Shown: positions 54,519 through 62,794 of the stretch, one piece after another
How positions within the stretch are numbered: the first letter of the stretch is position 1
Layout of the letters: every line of letters starts with the position of its first letter
DNA from: Chloroflexota bacterium
GTDB taxonomy: Bacteria; Chloroflexota; Anaerolineae; Aggregatilineales; Phototrophicaceae
Reading direction: 5' to 3'
Length of the DNA stretch: 64,000 nt
Assembly: GCA_011525385.1 (NCBI GenBank)
Contig: WTGF01000086.1
Span: forward strand, 62,001-126,000
Made by a program: the position numbers and the translations under genes
The notes under the pieces: generated by a model
Told to the model about the DNA's origin: nothing
Databases searched by the model: none
What the model saw: the letters and a program-made list of their open reading frames with translations, nothing else

Positions 54519-54956
54519 ATGACCGGAGAACAACGATTCGACCCAATGAAAGAAATACAGAACATTGGCGAGCACATCAGCAAACAGATCGAAAAAGGTA
54601 TTCGAAATGTCACAAGCGGGCCAGAGCAGCTCGCGCTTGATATGTATGAGGCGGAGGATCAACTTGTAATCCGCACGGCAGCCATTGATGGCTTGCTTAA
54701 GGAAAGCATTGAGATCAGCCTCGAAAATAACGTGCTGACGATCTCGCTGCAAACCGAAGCCGAATCTACGCCGACAACAGCACGCTACTTCCTGCAGGAG
54801 CGGCGTTTTGGCCGTGTCAGTCGCTCGATCGAATTGTCAATACCTGTGAAGGGAAACGAAGCGCGGGCAAAAGTGGAAAACGGCAATCGCCTTGTCGTTT
54901 CCATGCCGGTGGATGACAGCGTTTACGGCAATATTACCGTGACCCCGGTTGAATAG
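54519..54956 (+). CDS. Hsp20/alpha-crystallin family small heat-shock protein
   Basis: 145 residues from ATG 54519; CAGGAG precedes it at five bases. The alpha-crystallin domain spans about 38-135: LDMYEAEDQLVIRTAAIDG, GLLKESIEISLENNVLTIS, RFGRVSRSIELSIPVKGN and KVENGNRLVVSMP. It holds unfolding proteins. Transcribed alone. Confidence 0.93.
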   Translation: MTGEQRFDPMKEIQNIGEHISKQIEKGIRNVTSGPEQLALDMYEAEDQLVIRTAAIDGLLKESIEISLENNVLTISLQTEAESTPTTARYFLQERRFGRVSRSIELSIPVKGNEARAKVENGNRLVVSMPVDDSVYGNITVTPVE

Positions 54957-55005
54957 GCGCGGCCCTCGCGCCAAGGCTATCTTTGGCCACGGCATCCATC
55001 CGCAT

Positions 55006-56043
55006 TCAGTTATCCAGATGGCTTAGCTTGGCGAACTCCAATTGTTTGTCGAACTTATCAAGCAAGGTCTTCTTCCGCTCGTCTTCGAGGAATGACAGTT
55101 GAATCGATCTTCGAGCCAGGTCGACGACATCTGAAAGGTCCAACCCGCATTGCTCAACCGCCATTACGTATTCATCCACAAGAGAACTCTGGTAAAGTCT
55201 TGGCATGCCCGAGGCCAAGAGCACTTGAACGTTATTGTCCACAAGCGTTCGGAGAGGATAAGCGGAGGCATTTTCGGCCAAGCCGCGCCGCAGCGCGCGA
55301 CTTACGGAAACAACAATGGGAGTACCGGATTCGGCAAGACTGTTGATGATGTCCGGGTGATTATGGATACCCCAGGTTTCGGTAAGCCGGTGCGGTTCAA
55401 GTTCCTCCATCGCTGACATCAACCCATCGGCGCCCATGCTGCCGGCTTGCGCTACGGTAAAGATGCCCTTCTTGCGAGCGGTTGCGAATGCGCGTTTGAA
55501 CTGGCCCACCGGTTGCGCATCCTCTTCCCCGATCAGCCCGAGAGCAACCACGTTTCCACTCTTCGCCGCAGCGCTAGTCGACCAGCGCGCCACGTCATCG
55601 CCGACTCTCGGATTGTCCCGTGGAATGCAAAGTATCCAGGACATGTCGGCGCCCCAACCCCGCAGCGCGCGATCTCGGCCGTCATTGAGCGCGTTGATAA
55701 ACACATCAATGCTCATCGAAGATGTCTGCATGAATTCGGATGGCGTGACAGCTACCTCAGCATAGCTGACCCCCGCCTTGGCAAGCCCGACGCCGATATC
55801 ATAGACGACCCGGGCAATATCCTCCGGATATCTCACCCAACTTCCGGCGACCGCGGCCAGTTCATCAATACGCTGATAATCGGGATTGACCAGCAAATCC
55901 GTCCAGTATGCAAAGTCATCAGTCTCTGCGGGAACGCCATTTTGGCGCGCGATCATCAGCAAACCTTCGTCAACGAAAGCGCCGGTCAACTGCAGGTTGA
56001 GATCCACTTTTGGGATAGCAGCAAAGAATTCGCGTAGGCCCAT
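55006..56043 (-). CDS. Adenosine deaminase-like protein lacking the catalytic residues
   Basis: 345 residues with the adenosine deaminase barrel throughout: IPKVDLNLQLTG, GVSYAEVAVTPSEFM, VVALGLIGEED, LMSAMEELEPHRLTETWG and NASAYPLRTLVDNNVQVLL. Every key position is changed: the zinc pair HxH is N16/Q18, the HAGE motif is QAGS (199-202, so no catalytic Glu), the GHG His is Ile226, and the DD pair is Gly279-Met280 in ASGMP. It cannot bind zinc or deaminate in the usual way. It is most likely a binding or scaffold pseudoenzyme; the reading frame is full-length and not degraded. Transcribed toward hsp20, after pyrG. Confidence 0.9.
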   Translation of the reverse strand: MGLREFFAAIPKVDLNLQLTGAFVDEGLLMIARQNGVPAETDDFAYWTDLLVNPDYQRIDELAAVAGSWVRYPEDIARVVYDIGVGLAKAGVSYAEVAVTPSEFMQTSSMSIDVFINALNDGRDRALRGWGADMSWILCIPRDNPRVGDDVARWSTSAAAKSGNVVALGLIGEEDAQPVGQFKRAFATARKKGIFTVAQAGSMGADGLMSAMEELEPHRLTETWGIHNHPDIINSLAESGTPIVVSVSRALRRGLAENASAYPLRTLVDNNVQVLLASGMPRLYQSSLVDEYVMAVEQCGLDLSDVVDLARRSIQLSFLEDERKKTLLDKFDKQLEFAKLSHLDN

Positions 56044-56132
56044 ATCACATTCCTCGTAAACGAATCACTAGCCGGACCAAGAATCGGCGAAACCCGCGCG
56101 GGCAACAGGGATGCGCCATGCTCCTTGAGGGC

Positions 56133-57791
56133 TCATTCGGCCGATTCCATGTCGGAATGCATCGCGCTCGCCATGCTCGCTTTAGCATCGCGAAAGGCTG
56201 CGGAAGCGCCTACGAAAGCCGAAAACAGCGGATGAGATCGATTAGGTCGACTGAGAAATTCCGGATGGAACTGAGTTCCCAACATGAATGGATGGTCCTG
56301 AAGTTCAGAAATTTCCACAAGTACGTTATCCGGGCTTAAACCGCTGAAGCTGACGCCATTCTTCGCAAAAATATCTCTGTAATCATTATTGAACTCAAAG
56401 CGATGACGATGACGTTCCCTGACGGCCTTGACGCCATAGGCTTGGGCTGCGAGCGAGTTGGGGACCAGTACACAGGGATATTCTCCCAGCCTCATCGTAC
56501 CGCCCAAATCGGTGATCGCACGCTGTTCAAGCATGAGATCAATGACTGGATGTGGCGTGCTTACGTCGAATTCGAAGCTGTTGGCATCTTCCAACCCGAG
56601 CACGTTTCGGGCAAACTCAATGCACATGACTTGCATGCCCAGACATAATCCCAAATACGGTACACTGTTCTCCCGCGCGAACTTGGCCGCTACGATTTTG
56701 CCTTCAATGCCCCGATAACCAAAACCGCCGGGGACCACAACTCCGTCGAGGTCCTGCAGCTTGTCCCGGTCTTTGCCTTTTTCCAATTCGCCAGAATGGA
56801 TCCAAACGATCTCGACATCCTGATCCTTTTGAATCGCCGCGTGAACGATTGACTCCTTCACCGACATGTAGGCATCATGAAGCTCCACATATTTGCCCAC
56901 GATTCCGATGCGCAGCTTGTCTTTTGCCGCCCTAAAGCGCGTTACCAGTCGACGCCACTCGCCCAAGTCCGGCGACGTAACTTCAATCTTGAAGCGGTCG
57001 AGAATGTAATCAGCTAAACCCGTTTCTTCGATCAGCAAAGGTACGGCATAGATGTTGTCCGCCGTTTCCAAGGGAATGACAGCGTCCTCGTCAACATCGC
57101 AAAAGAGCGCAATCTTGTTGACGATATCATGGTTGACCGGGTGGTCGGTCCGAGCGATGATCACGTCAGGCTGGATACCGATTCCGCGCAGTTCGCGAAC
57201 ACTATGTTGAGTCGGTTTGGTCTTCAGTTCATCGGTAGCGCCGATGTGTGGCAAGAACGTGACGTGAACATACAGGGCCTCGCTGCGCTTGAGTTCTGTG
57301 CGCAGTTGGCGCAGCGCTTCGAGAAAGGGCAAGCCTTCAATGTCGCCGGCCGTCCCGCCCACTTCGACAATGACAACATCGGCGCCGCTGCGCTGGCCCA
57401 CCAATTTCATGCAGCGCTTGATCTCGTTGGTTATGTGGGGAACAACTTGTATCGTGCCCCCGAGGTAGTCTCCCTTGCGCTCTTTTTCGATTACCGTTAG
57501 GTAGACTTGCCCGGCCGTGACATTTGACAGCCGGCTGACATTTTCGTCGACGAAGCGCTCATAGTGGCCCAAGTCAAGGTCGGTTTCGGCGCCGTCAGCG
57601 GTGACAAAGACCTCTCCATGCTGGTAAGGGCTCATCGTCCCCGGGTCAACATTGAGATAGGGATCCAGTTTTTGCAGCGCAACTTTCAAACCGCGCGCCT
57701 TTAGAATGCGGCCGATCGCCGCGACAGTCAGCCCCTTGCCAACTGAACTTACGACGCCGCCAGTACAGAATATGTATTTGGGCCTAACCAT
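56133..57791 (-). CDS. pyrG: CTP synthase
   Basis: 552 residues from ATG 57791 (MVRPKYIFCTGGVVSSVGKG), preceded by GGGGGAAG. It makes CTP from UTP and glutamine. The synthetase domain has KLDPYLNVDPGTMSPYQHGE; the glutaminase domain has LCLGMQ (nucleophile Cys) and the His-Glu in GTQFHPEF. Longer frames reach 57830 but add atypical residues. It lies upstream of the ADA-like gene with about 90 bases between. Confidence 0.96.
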   Translation of the reverse strand: MVRPKYIFCTGGVVSSVGKGLTVAAIGRILKARGLKVALQKLDPYLNVDPGTMSPYQHGEVFVTADGAETDLDLGHYERFVDENVSRLSNVTAGQVYLTVIEKERKGDYLGGTIQVVPHITNEIKRCMKLVGQRSGADVVIVEVGGTAGDIEGLPFLEALRQLRTELKRSEALYVHVTFLPHIGATDELKTKPTQHSVRELRGIGIQPDVIIARTDHPVNHDIVNKIALFCDVDEDAVIPLETADNIYAVPLLIEETGLADYILDRFKIEVTSPDLGEWRRLVTRFRAAKDKLRIGIVGKYVELHDAYMSVKESIVHAAIQKDQDVEIVWIHSGELEKGKDRDKLQDLDGVVVPGGFGYRGIEGKIVAAKFARENSVPYLGLCLGMQVMCIEFARNVLGLEDANSFEFDVSTPHPVIDLMLEQRAITDLGGTMRLGEYPCVLVPNSLAAQAYGVKAVRERHRHRFEFNNDYRDIFAKNGVSFSGLSPDNVLVEISELQDHPFMLGTQFHPEFLSRPNRSHPLFSAFVGASAAFRDAKASMASAMHSDMESAE

Positions 57792-57854
57792 CTCGCTTCC
57801 CCCCTCGACCCCAATTCTATTATCGCGCATAAGCTCGCCAAAAAAGCTACTAAT

Positions 57855-57870
57855 TCAGGTCTCGTGACCT
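57855..57870. other. Perfect inverted repeat upstream of pyrG
   Basis: CAGGTC-TCGT-GACCTG, 64 bases upstream of the pyrG start and 35 bases past the Roadblock gene's stop. It could be a weak terminator, followed about 15 bases later by a T run on the minus strand, or an operator. Confidence 0.35.
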
Positions 57871-57905
57871 GCAAACGGCATCCGCCCGAGGCAGCAACAG
57901 GAAAT

Positions 57906-58277
57906 CTAAATCATTTTCGCCAAGTCCGACGCCGCTCGGCGCATATCCAGCAGCAGCAGTCCTAACTTGGCTTCGTCATTAACGACCGATGTCAGCACGG
58001 CTTCGTCGTTGACAGACATCATAAGGACAAACCCGGAATCGCCCTTGATCATGAGATGATCCAGGCTGCCGCGCCCCAACTCCATCGCGATTCGTTCGCC
58101 CAAGCCCACCATCGCCGCACTCATCGCGGACAGACGCTCATCGTTTATATCATTCGGCATAAACGAGCCCATATTGACCCCCTCGACGCTGACAACCGCG
58201 ATCGCTTCCAGCTCGGGGTTCATGGCATGCACTTGGCGCAGGCGCACAAGCAAGGCATCCGCCTGCAATTGCTCCAT
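57906..58277 (-). CDS. Roadblock/LC7 domain protein
   Basis: 123 residues from ATG 58277, preceded by AAGGGAG. A single Roadblock/LC7 fold: LEAIAVVSVEGVNMGS and SAAMVGLGERIAMELG with LDHLMIKGDSGFVLMMSV. Such proteins regulate Ras-like GTPases (MglB-type), but no MglA-type GTPase is encoded here. Transcribed divergently from moxR. Confidence 0.9.
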   Translation of the reverse strand: MEQLQADALLVRLRQVHAMNPELEAIAVVSVEGVNMGSFMPNDINDERLSAMSAAMVGLGERIAMELGRGSLDHLMIKGDSGFVLMMSVNDEAVLTSVVNDEAKLGLLLLDMRRAASDLAKMI

Positions 58278-58426
58278 CACCCTGCTCCCTTCAATCTCAA
58301 AAGCCACTCCTCAACGGCGGTCCTAAATACGAAACAAACGCCGTCTTGTGGCGCCAAGCACACGATCAACTTTGAAGCGACAAACGTGGAATGGCAGATT
58401 TGCCATATAGCATATTGCCATGTTTA

Positions 58427-58454
58427 ATTATACTAGACATGGCGCAAAGGGCAA
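58427..58454 (-). promoter_or_regulatory. Promoter and inverted repeat upstream of the Roadblock gene
   Basis: Minus strand: TTGCCC (58449-58454), 16 bases, TATAAT (58427-58432). An inverted repeat GCCATGT / ACATGGC (58417-58423 and 58437-58443) straddles the -10 and could be an operator. The gap to the start codon is about 150 bases. Confidence 0.5.
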
Positions 58455-58558
58455 GCTGGCAGCTGGCATTTCCCAATCGTTGGCCACAGTTAGAACACAA
58501 TTGCCAACAGATATCGCATACTGTAAACGGCTATTGACACGCGAATGGAACGGTATCA

Positions 58559-59557
58559 ATGAGTGAACAGTACGAAGGGACCCGGGTCGCCCGAGGGGCT
58601 CAGCAAACCACGACGCCGGTACAAGAAATTGCCGAACGCATCGCAAGCGCTGTCGGGCAGGTAATCATGGGCAAGGGCAACGAGATCCGGCTCACCATAC
58701 TCGGTCTGCTTTGTCGTGGTCATATCTTGCTGGAAGACATACCCGGCGTGGGCAAAACCATGATGGCGAAGTCCCTCGCGCGCGCGGTCGGTTGTACCTT
58801 CAATCGTATTCAGTTTACCCCGGACATGCTCCCCTCGGACATTACGGGCGTGTCCATCTTCAATCCGAAATCGCGCGAATTTGAGTTTCGGCCCGGACCG
58901 ATCATGGCGCAGATTGTACTCGCCGACGAGATAAACCGCGCCACGCCGAAAACGCAGTCTGCCCTGTTGGAAGCGATGGAAGAAGGCCAGATGACGGTCG
59001 ACGGGGTTACCTATCGACTGAGCAATCCCTTTCTGATTATGGCTACCCAGAACCCGATCGAATATGAAGGCACCTTCCCCTTGCCCGAAGCGCAACTGGA
59101 TCGCTTTCTTGTTCGCATTCAGATGGGCTATCCGCAGCCGCAAGAGGAGTTGAAGATCTTATCCGCGCAACAATACCAGCATCCCATAAACAATCTCCAG
59201 CAGGTGGTCAGCTTGCAAGAGTTGCTGTCTGTCCAGCAATTGATCAAAGATGTTTATGTCGCCAAAGAGGTGAAGCAGTATGTCGTAAACTTGATCACCG
59301 CTTCGCGCCGACATCCCGATGTATATCTTGGCAGCAGTCCGCGCGGTTCATTGGCCCTTTTCCGCACCGCCCAGGCGCGCGCCGCCATGACCGGCCGCGA
59401 ATATGTTATCCCGGACGATGTTAAAGCCCTGGCCGAGGTCACGCTGGCGCATCGCATTATCGTCGGTCCGGCCGCGCGCATCAAAAACATCACCTCGCGA
59501 ACTATCGTGCAAGACATCTTACAGACGACGCCGGTGCCCGGCGCATCCGTGCGCTAA
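58559..59557 (+). CDS. MoxR-type AAA+ ATPase
   Basis: 332 residues. Walker A is [15 protein letters not shown] (about 65-80) and Walker B LADEINRA; family segments [19 protein letters not shown] and GASPRASLAL-like [11 protein letters not shown] follow. MoxR ATPases act as chaperones with VWA or DUF58 partner proteins. The DUF58 gene starts six bases after the stop. Confidence 0.94.
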   Translation: MSEQYEGTRVARGAQQTTTPVQEIAERIASAVGQVIMGKGNEIRLTILGLLCRGHILLEDIPGVGKTMMAKSLARAVGCTFNRIQFTPDMLPSDITGVSIFNPKSREFEFRPGPIMAQIVLADEINRATPKTQSALLEAMEEGQMTVDGVTYRLSNPFLIMATQNPIEYEGTFPLPEAQLDRFLVRIQMGYPQPQEELKILSAQQYQHPINNLQQVVSLQELLSVQQLIKDVYVAKEVKQYVVNLITASRRHPDVYLGSSPRGSLALFRTAQARAAMTGREYVIPDDVKALAEVTLAHRIIVGPAARIKNITSRTIVQDILQTTPVPGASVR

Positions 59558-59563
59558 GGTACT

Positions 59564-60808
59564 ATGCCAAACCGACGCAACATTCTCTATATCTTGATGA
59601 TCATCAGCCTGCTGACCGGTTTGTTCACCGGCAGTCCTCAGTTGTTCAATTTGACCTATCTGATCGCGGCGGTGCTCCTGCTCTCGCTCGTTTGGACCTG
59701 GATTACCCTGCGCGGGATCGCACTGCAGCGGACGACGCGCACGCGGCGATCGCAGGTGGGCCGAATGTTTCGCGAGTCATTCAGCGTACGAAAAACCGGA
59801 ATCTTGCCGAAACTCTGGTTGGAAATACATGATCATTCCAGCCTGCCCGGCCACCACGCCAGCCACGTTGTGCCTTCCCTCCTTGGGGGCAAAGAATACC
59901 GCTGGGACGTCGAGACAATCTGCGTCGTACGCGGCGAGTTTCAGCTTGGTCCGCTGACCGTGATTAGCAGTGATCCCTTTGGTTTCTTCCGTTCTCCGCG
60001 ACGGGTAAGCGCGACCGAGAAGCTGATCGTCTACCCCATGACCGTCGATCTCAACAAGGTGGTTTTGCCAATAGGTTTTTTATCTGGCGGCGATGCGCAG
60101 AGGCAGCTTACGCACGAGATCACCACCAATGCCAGCAGCATACGTGACTACATCCCCGGTGACAGTATGAATCGTATACATTGGCGCTCCACCGCGCGGA
60201 CGGGCAATATCATGGTCAAGGAATTTGAACTGGATCCGCTGGTGGACATTTGGCTATTTAGCGATTTCTCTTCCGACTCTTTGTACGAAGCGGGTGGATT
60301 GCGGCGCGGCACACAAGGGGCTTGGGATCGATACCGGATTCCACCATCGACCGAAGAATACGGCGTCGTCATTGCAGCCTCCCTGGCGAAGTATTTTATC
60401 GAGAGCGAGCGCGTTGTGGGATACGCGGCCTACACGCCCTTCCGGCAGGTTTTCCAGCCAGATCGCGGCAACCGTCAATTGACAAGGATCTTTCAAGCGC
60501 TGGCGGTCGCGCACAGCACATCGAGCCATACATTGAGGCAAATGCTTTCGCTGGAGACGCCGCATTTCACGCGTGGCACAACACTCATGATAATCACATC
60601 ATCATTGGACGAGGAGTGGATCACCGAGGCGCAAATCATGATCCGGCGCGGCGTCCGCCCAATCTGTGTCTTCATTGATCCACAGACTTTCGATCCTCGG
60701 CAAGATTCGGGCGAAATTCGCGGGATGCTGCAATTGGCGAAGATTCCTACACTCATTGTCGGTAAAGGCGACGACTTGACAGTTGCCTTGGAACAACGTC
60801 CAATTTAA
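59564..60808 (+). CDS. DUF58 protein
   Basis: 414 residues. Two N-terminal transmembrane helices (about 8-22 and 26-48) are followed by the DUF58 core with RDYIPGDSMNRIHWRSTAR and a C-terminal VWA-like part. It is usually partnered with MoxR, with which it is in an operon. The substrate of the pair is unknown. Confidence 0.92.
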   Translation: MPNRRNILYILMIISLLTGLFTGSPQLFNLTYLIAAVLLLSLVWTWITLRGIALQRTTRTRRSQVGRMFRESFSVRKTGILPKLWLEIHDHSSLPGHHASHVVPSLLGGKEYRWDVETICVVRGEFQLGPLTVISSDPFGFFRSPRRVSATEKLIVYPMTVDLNKVVLPIGFLSGGDAQRQLTHEITTNASSIRDYIPGDSMNRIHWRSTARTGNIMVKEFELDPLVDIWLFSDFSSDSLYEAGGLRRGTQGAWDRYRIPPSTEEYGVVIAASLAKYFIESERVVGYAAYTPFRQVFQPDRGNRQLTRIFQALAVAHSTSSHTLRQMLSLETPHFTRGTTLMIITSSLDEEWITEAQIMIRRGVRPICVFIDPQTFDPRQDSGEIRGMLQLAKIPTLIVGKGDDLTVALEQRPI

Positions 60809-60809
60809 G

Positions 60810-60835
60810 GGACTGTCAGCGTGCGTTCACAGTCC
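60810..60835. repeat. Hairpin after the DUF58 gene
   Basis: GGACTGT (60810-60816) and ACAGTCC (60829-60835) form a seven-base stem with a 12-base loop just past the stop codon. No T run follows, so a terminator role is uncertain. Confidence 0.35.
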
Positions 60836-60909
60836 ATTCTGAAATCAATACGAACAAAGCTGTTGCGCTTGTCCTTCTAATAGCGCGCAGGAATACGAAA
60901 GTTGAGAAT

Positions 60910-62055
60910 ATGAACGAGAGTTTTGATGTGATTATCATCGGCGCCGGCGCGATGGGCAGCGCGGCGGCTTATTATTTCAGCAGGAGGAAACAGCGGGTGC
61001 TCCTGCTCGAACAGTTTGAGCTTGATCATCGGCGTGGCAGTTCTTATGGCTATTCGCGCATCATTCGTTATTCCTATGACTACCCGGAGTACGTCGAGCT
61101 GGCAAAAGACACATATCCATTATGGTTCGCCGTAGAAGACAGCTTGGGTGAGCAACTTTACGTGAAGACAGGCGGTATCGACTTTGGCCCGGCTGACGAT
61201 AAGATGCTCCAGGCAACCATTGAGTCCGTACAGTCGGCTAAAATCGAGCATGAACTTTTATCAGTTGAAGAAGCGCACAGGCGCTTTCCGCAGTATCGTT
61301 TTGGGGACGATTTCCGCATCCTCCACCAACCGGACTCGGGATTCGTTAAAGCGTCAAGTGCCGTAAGGGGGCATATCCAGCTCGCCCGTCAGAACGGCGC
61401 CATTCTCAAAGACAACACGGTCGTCACAAGCGTGTCGATCAATCAGGACAATGTCGAAGTCGCTACAAGCGCCGGAAACTACTCGGCAGGAAAGCTAGTC
61501 GTCACGGCAGGTTCCTGGGCGCGATCGCTTCTTTTAGAAACCGGACTCGACCTATCGCTCACAGTTCTACGTTGCCAATTGAATTTCATGTCGACGTCCC
61601 ATTCAAGTCATTATGAATCTGACGCGTGCCCAGTCTGGATTGCGCACGTGAGCGGATTGTTTCCTGAAACGCTCTACGGCATTCCCTCACATGGGGGTTC
61701 CGGCTTTAAGATCGCCTTTCATGGTGGCGCGCCTCATAGTCACCCTTCCGAAATCGACTACAATCCCGATCCGGAAAATGTTGAGGGTGTCCGAGACTTC
61801 ATGCGATCCCATATCCCCGGACTTGCGGGCGCTCCAGTGCGAGAGAGTCGCATCTGCCTTTACACACAGACGCCGGACGAGCACTTCATTGTGGACAGGC
61901 ATCCGCAACATGCTCATGTGGTGATTGGCGCCGGTTTCAGCGGTCATGGATTCAAATTCAGCACCATCATCGGAAAAATGCTCAGCGATCTGGCGCTTGA
62001 TGGCGCGACGCCGCATAATGATCGGCTCTTCAAAATCAGCCGCTTTTCAGCTTAA
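60910..62055 (+). CDS. Monomeric sarcosine oxidase / N-methyl-amino-acid oxidase-like FAD enzyme
   Basis: 381 residues. The FAD motif VIIIGAGAMGSAAAYYFSRR opens the protein. The covalent flavin Cys motif CLYTQTPDEHF (about 315-325) is intact, and a catalytic Lys equivalent is seen in GSGFKIAFHGG. The active-site loop reads GSSYGYSRIIR, where classical enzymes have GSHHGDTRI; the His becomes Tyr, the Arg is kept. It probably oxidises N-methylated or secondary amines, but specificity may differ. Its end overlaps the GNAT gene by 20 bases. Confidence 0.9.
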   Translation: MNESFDVIIIGAGAMGSAAAYYFSRRKQRVLLLEQFELDHRRGSSYGYSRIIRYSYDYPEYVELAKDTYPLWFAVEDSLGEQLYVKTGGIDFGPADDKMLQATIESVQSAKIEHELLSVEEAHRRFPQYRFGDDFRILHQPDSGFVKASSAVRGHIQLARQNGAILKDNTVVTSVSINQDNVEVATSAGNYSAGKLVVTAGSWARSLLLETGLDLSLTVLRCQLNFMSTSHSSHYESDACPVWIAHVSGLFPETLYGIPSHGGSGFKIAFHGGAPHSHPSEIDYNPDPENVEGVRDFMRSHIPGLAGAPVRESRICLYTQTPDEHFIVDRHPQHAHVVIGAGFSGHGFKFSTIIGKMLSDLALDGATPHNDRLFKISRFSA

Positions 62056-62725
62056 GCGTCCACCAATCGTAAGTTCCGAGTCCTTGGAATCCGTTGTCGG
62101 CCAGAAGCTGAACCGGGACGCGATCACTTTCCGCCACCAGCGCGCCGACCCTTCCCATTTGCCGGGTGGCCGCGACAGACAACGCCTGCAGTATGCCGGC
62201 CCGCGTTAGGCTGCCCTCAATCCAGATTCCGCTGTAGGCGAAGGTCTCTACCGGCACAAGATGGGTCCCTTTGATATCTAACGGACTATTCGATCCAGGC
62301 CCCGGCGACGCAACATACAGGTCATAGCTTCTTTCGGAGATCGCGAATCCAGAGGATGCGCAGAGGCGGCGCATGACGAGATTCTCGCTTCTGACTAAGG
62401 CACGTAACAATGGTACGTCGAGCTCTCGCGCGAGCAAAAGGCTTTCGGCAATCAGCCGGCGGCCGATACCCATACCTTGCGCCTTCGGTTCAACAGCCAA
62501 CAGATCCAACTCGAGGCGTTGGGCCCCCGTCTGCGACACGGTGATAAAGTTGTCCGCAAAGGCCAGGATCCCCCTGGCTTCCAGTGCAACGAGCGAGTAG
62601 TTTCGGCCCGACGTCAACAGCCCCCCAATTCGATCTTGATCGAAGGGTTCGCCAAGAGTTTTTTCCGCGATGGCGGCAATTGCCGGGGCATCCGCAGGCA
62701 ACGATCGACGGATGCTAACGCTCAT
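62036..62725 (-). CDS. GNAT family acetyltransferase
   Basis: 229 residues. The acetyl-CoA motif VEPKAQGMGIGRRLIAESL (about 77-95) is clear, with LVRSENLVMRRLCASSGF after it, the end of the fold. The C-terminal 80 residues may be a second, degenerate GNAT-like half. Substrate unknown. GGGGA stands eight bases before the ATG. Confidence 0.88.
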   Translation of the reverse strand: MSVSIRRSLPADAPAIAAIAEKTLGEPFDQDRIGGLLTSGRNYSLVALEARGILAFADNFITVSQTGAQRLELDLLAVEPKAQGMGIGRRLIAESLLLARELDVPLLRALVRSENLVMRRLCASSGFAISERSYDLYVASPGPGSNSPLDIKGTHLVPVETFAYSGIWIEGSLTRAGILQALSVAATRQMGRVGALVAESDRVPVQLLADNGFQGLGTYDWWTLKLKSG

Positions 62726-62794
62726 TGATTTTTCCCCGCCGCAAGCACATAATGAAGGCGCATCTGTCTTGGATTCCCGGAAACAGTTTTGAGT

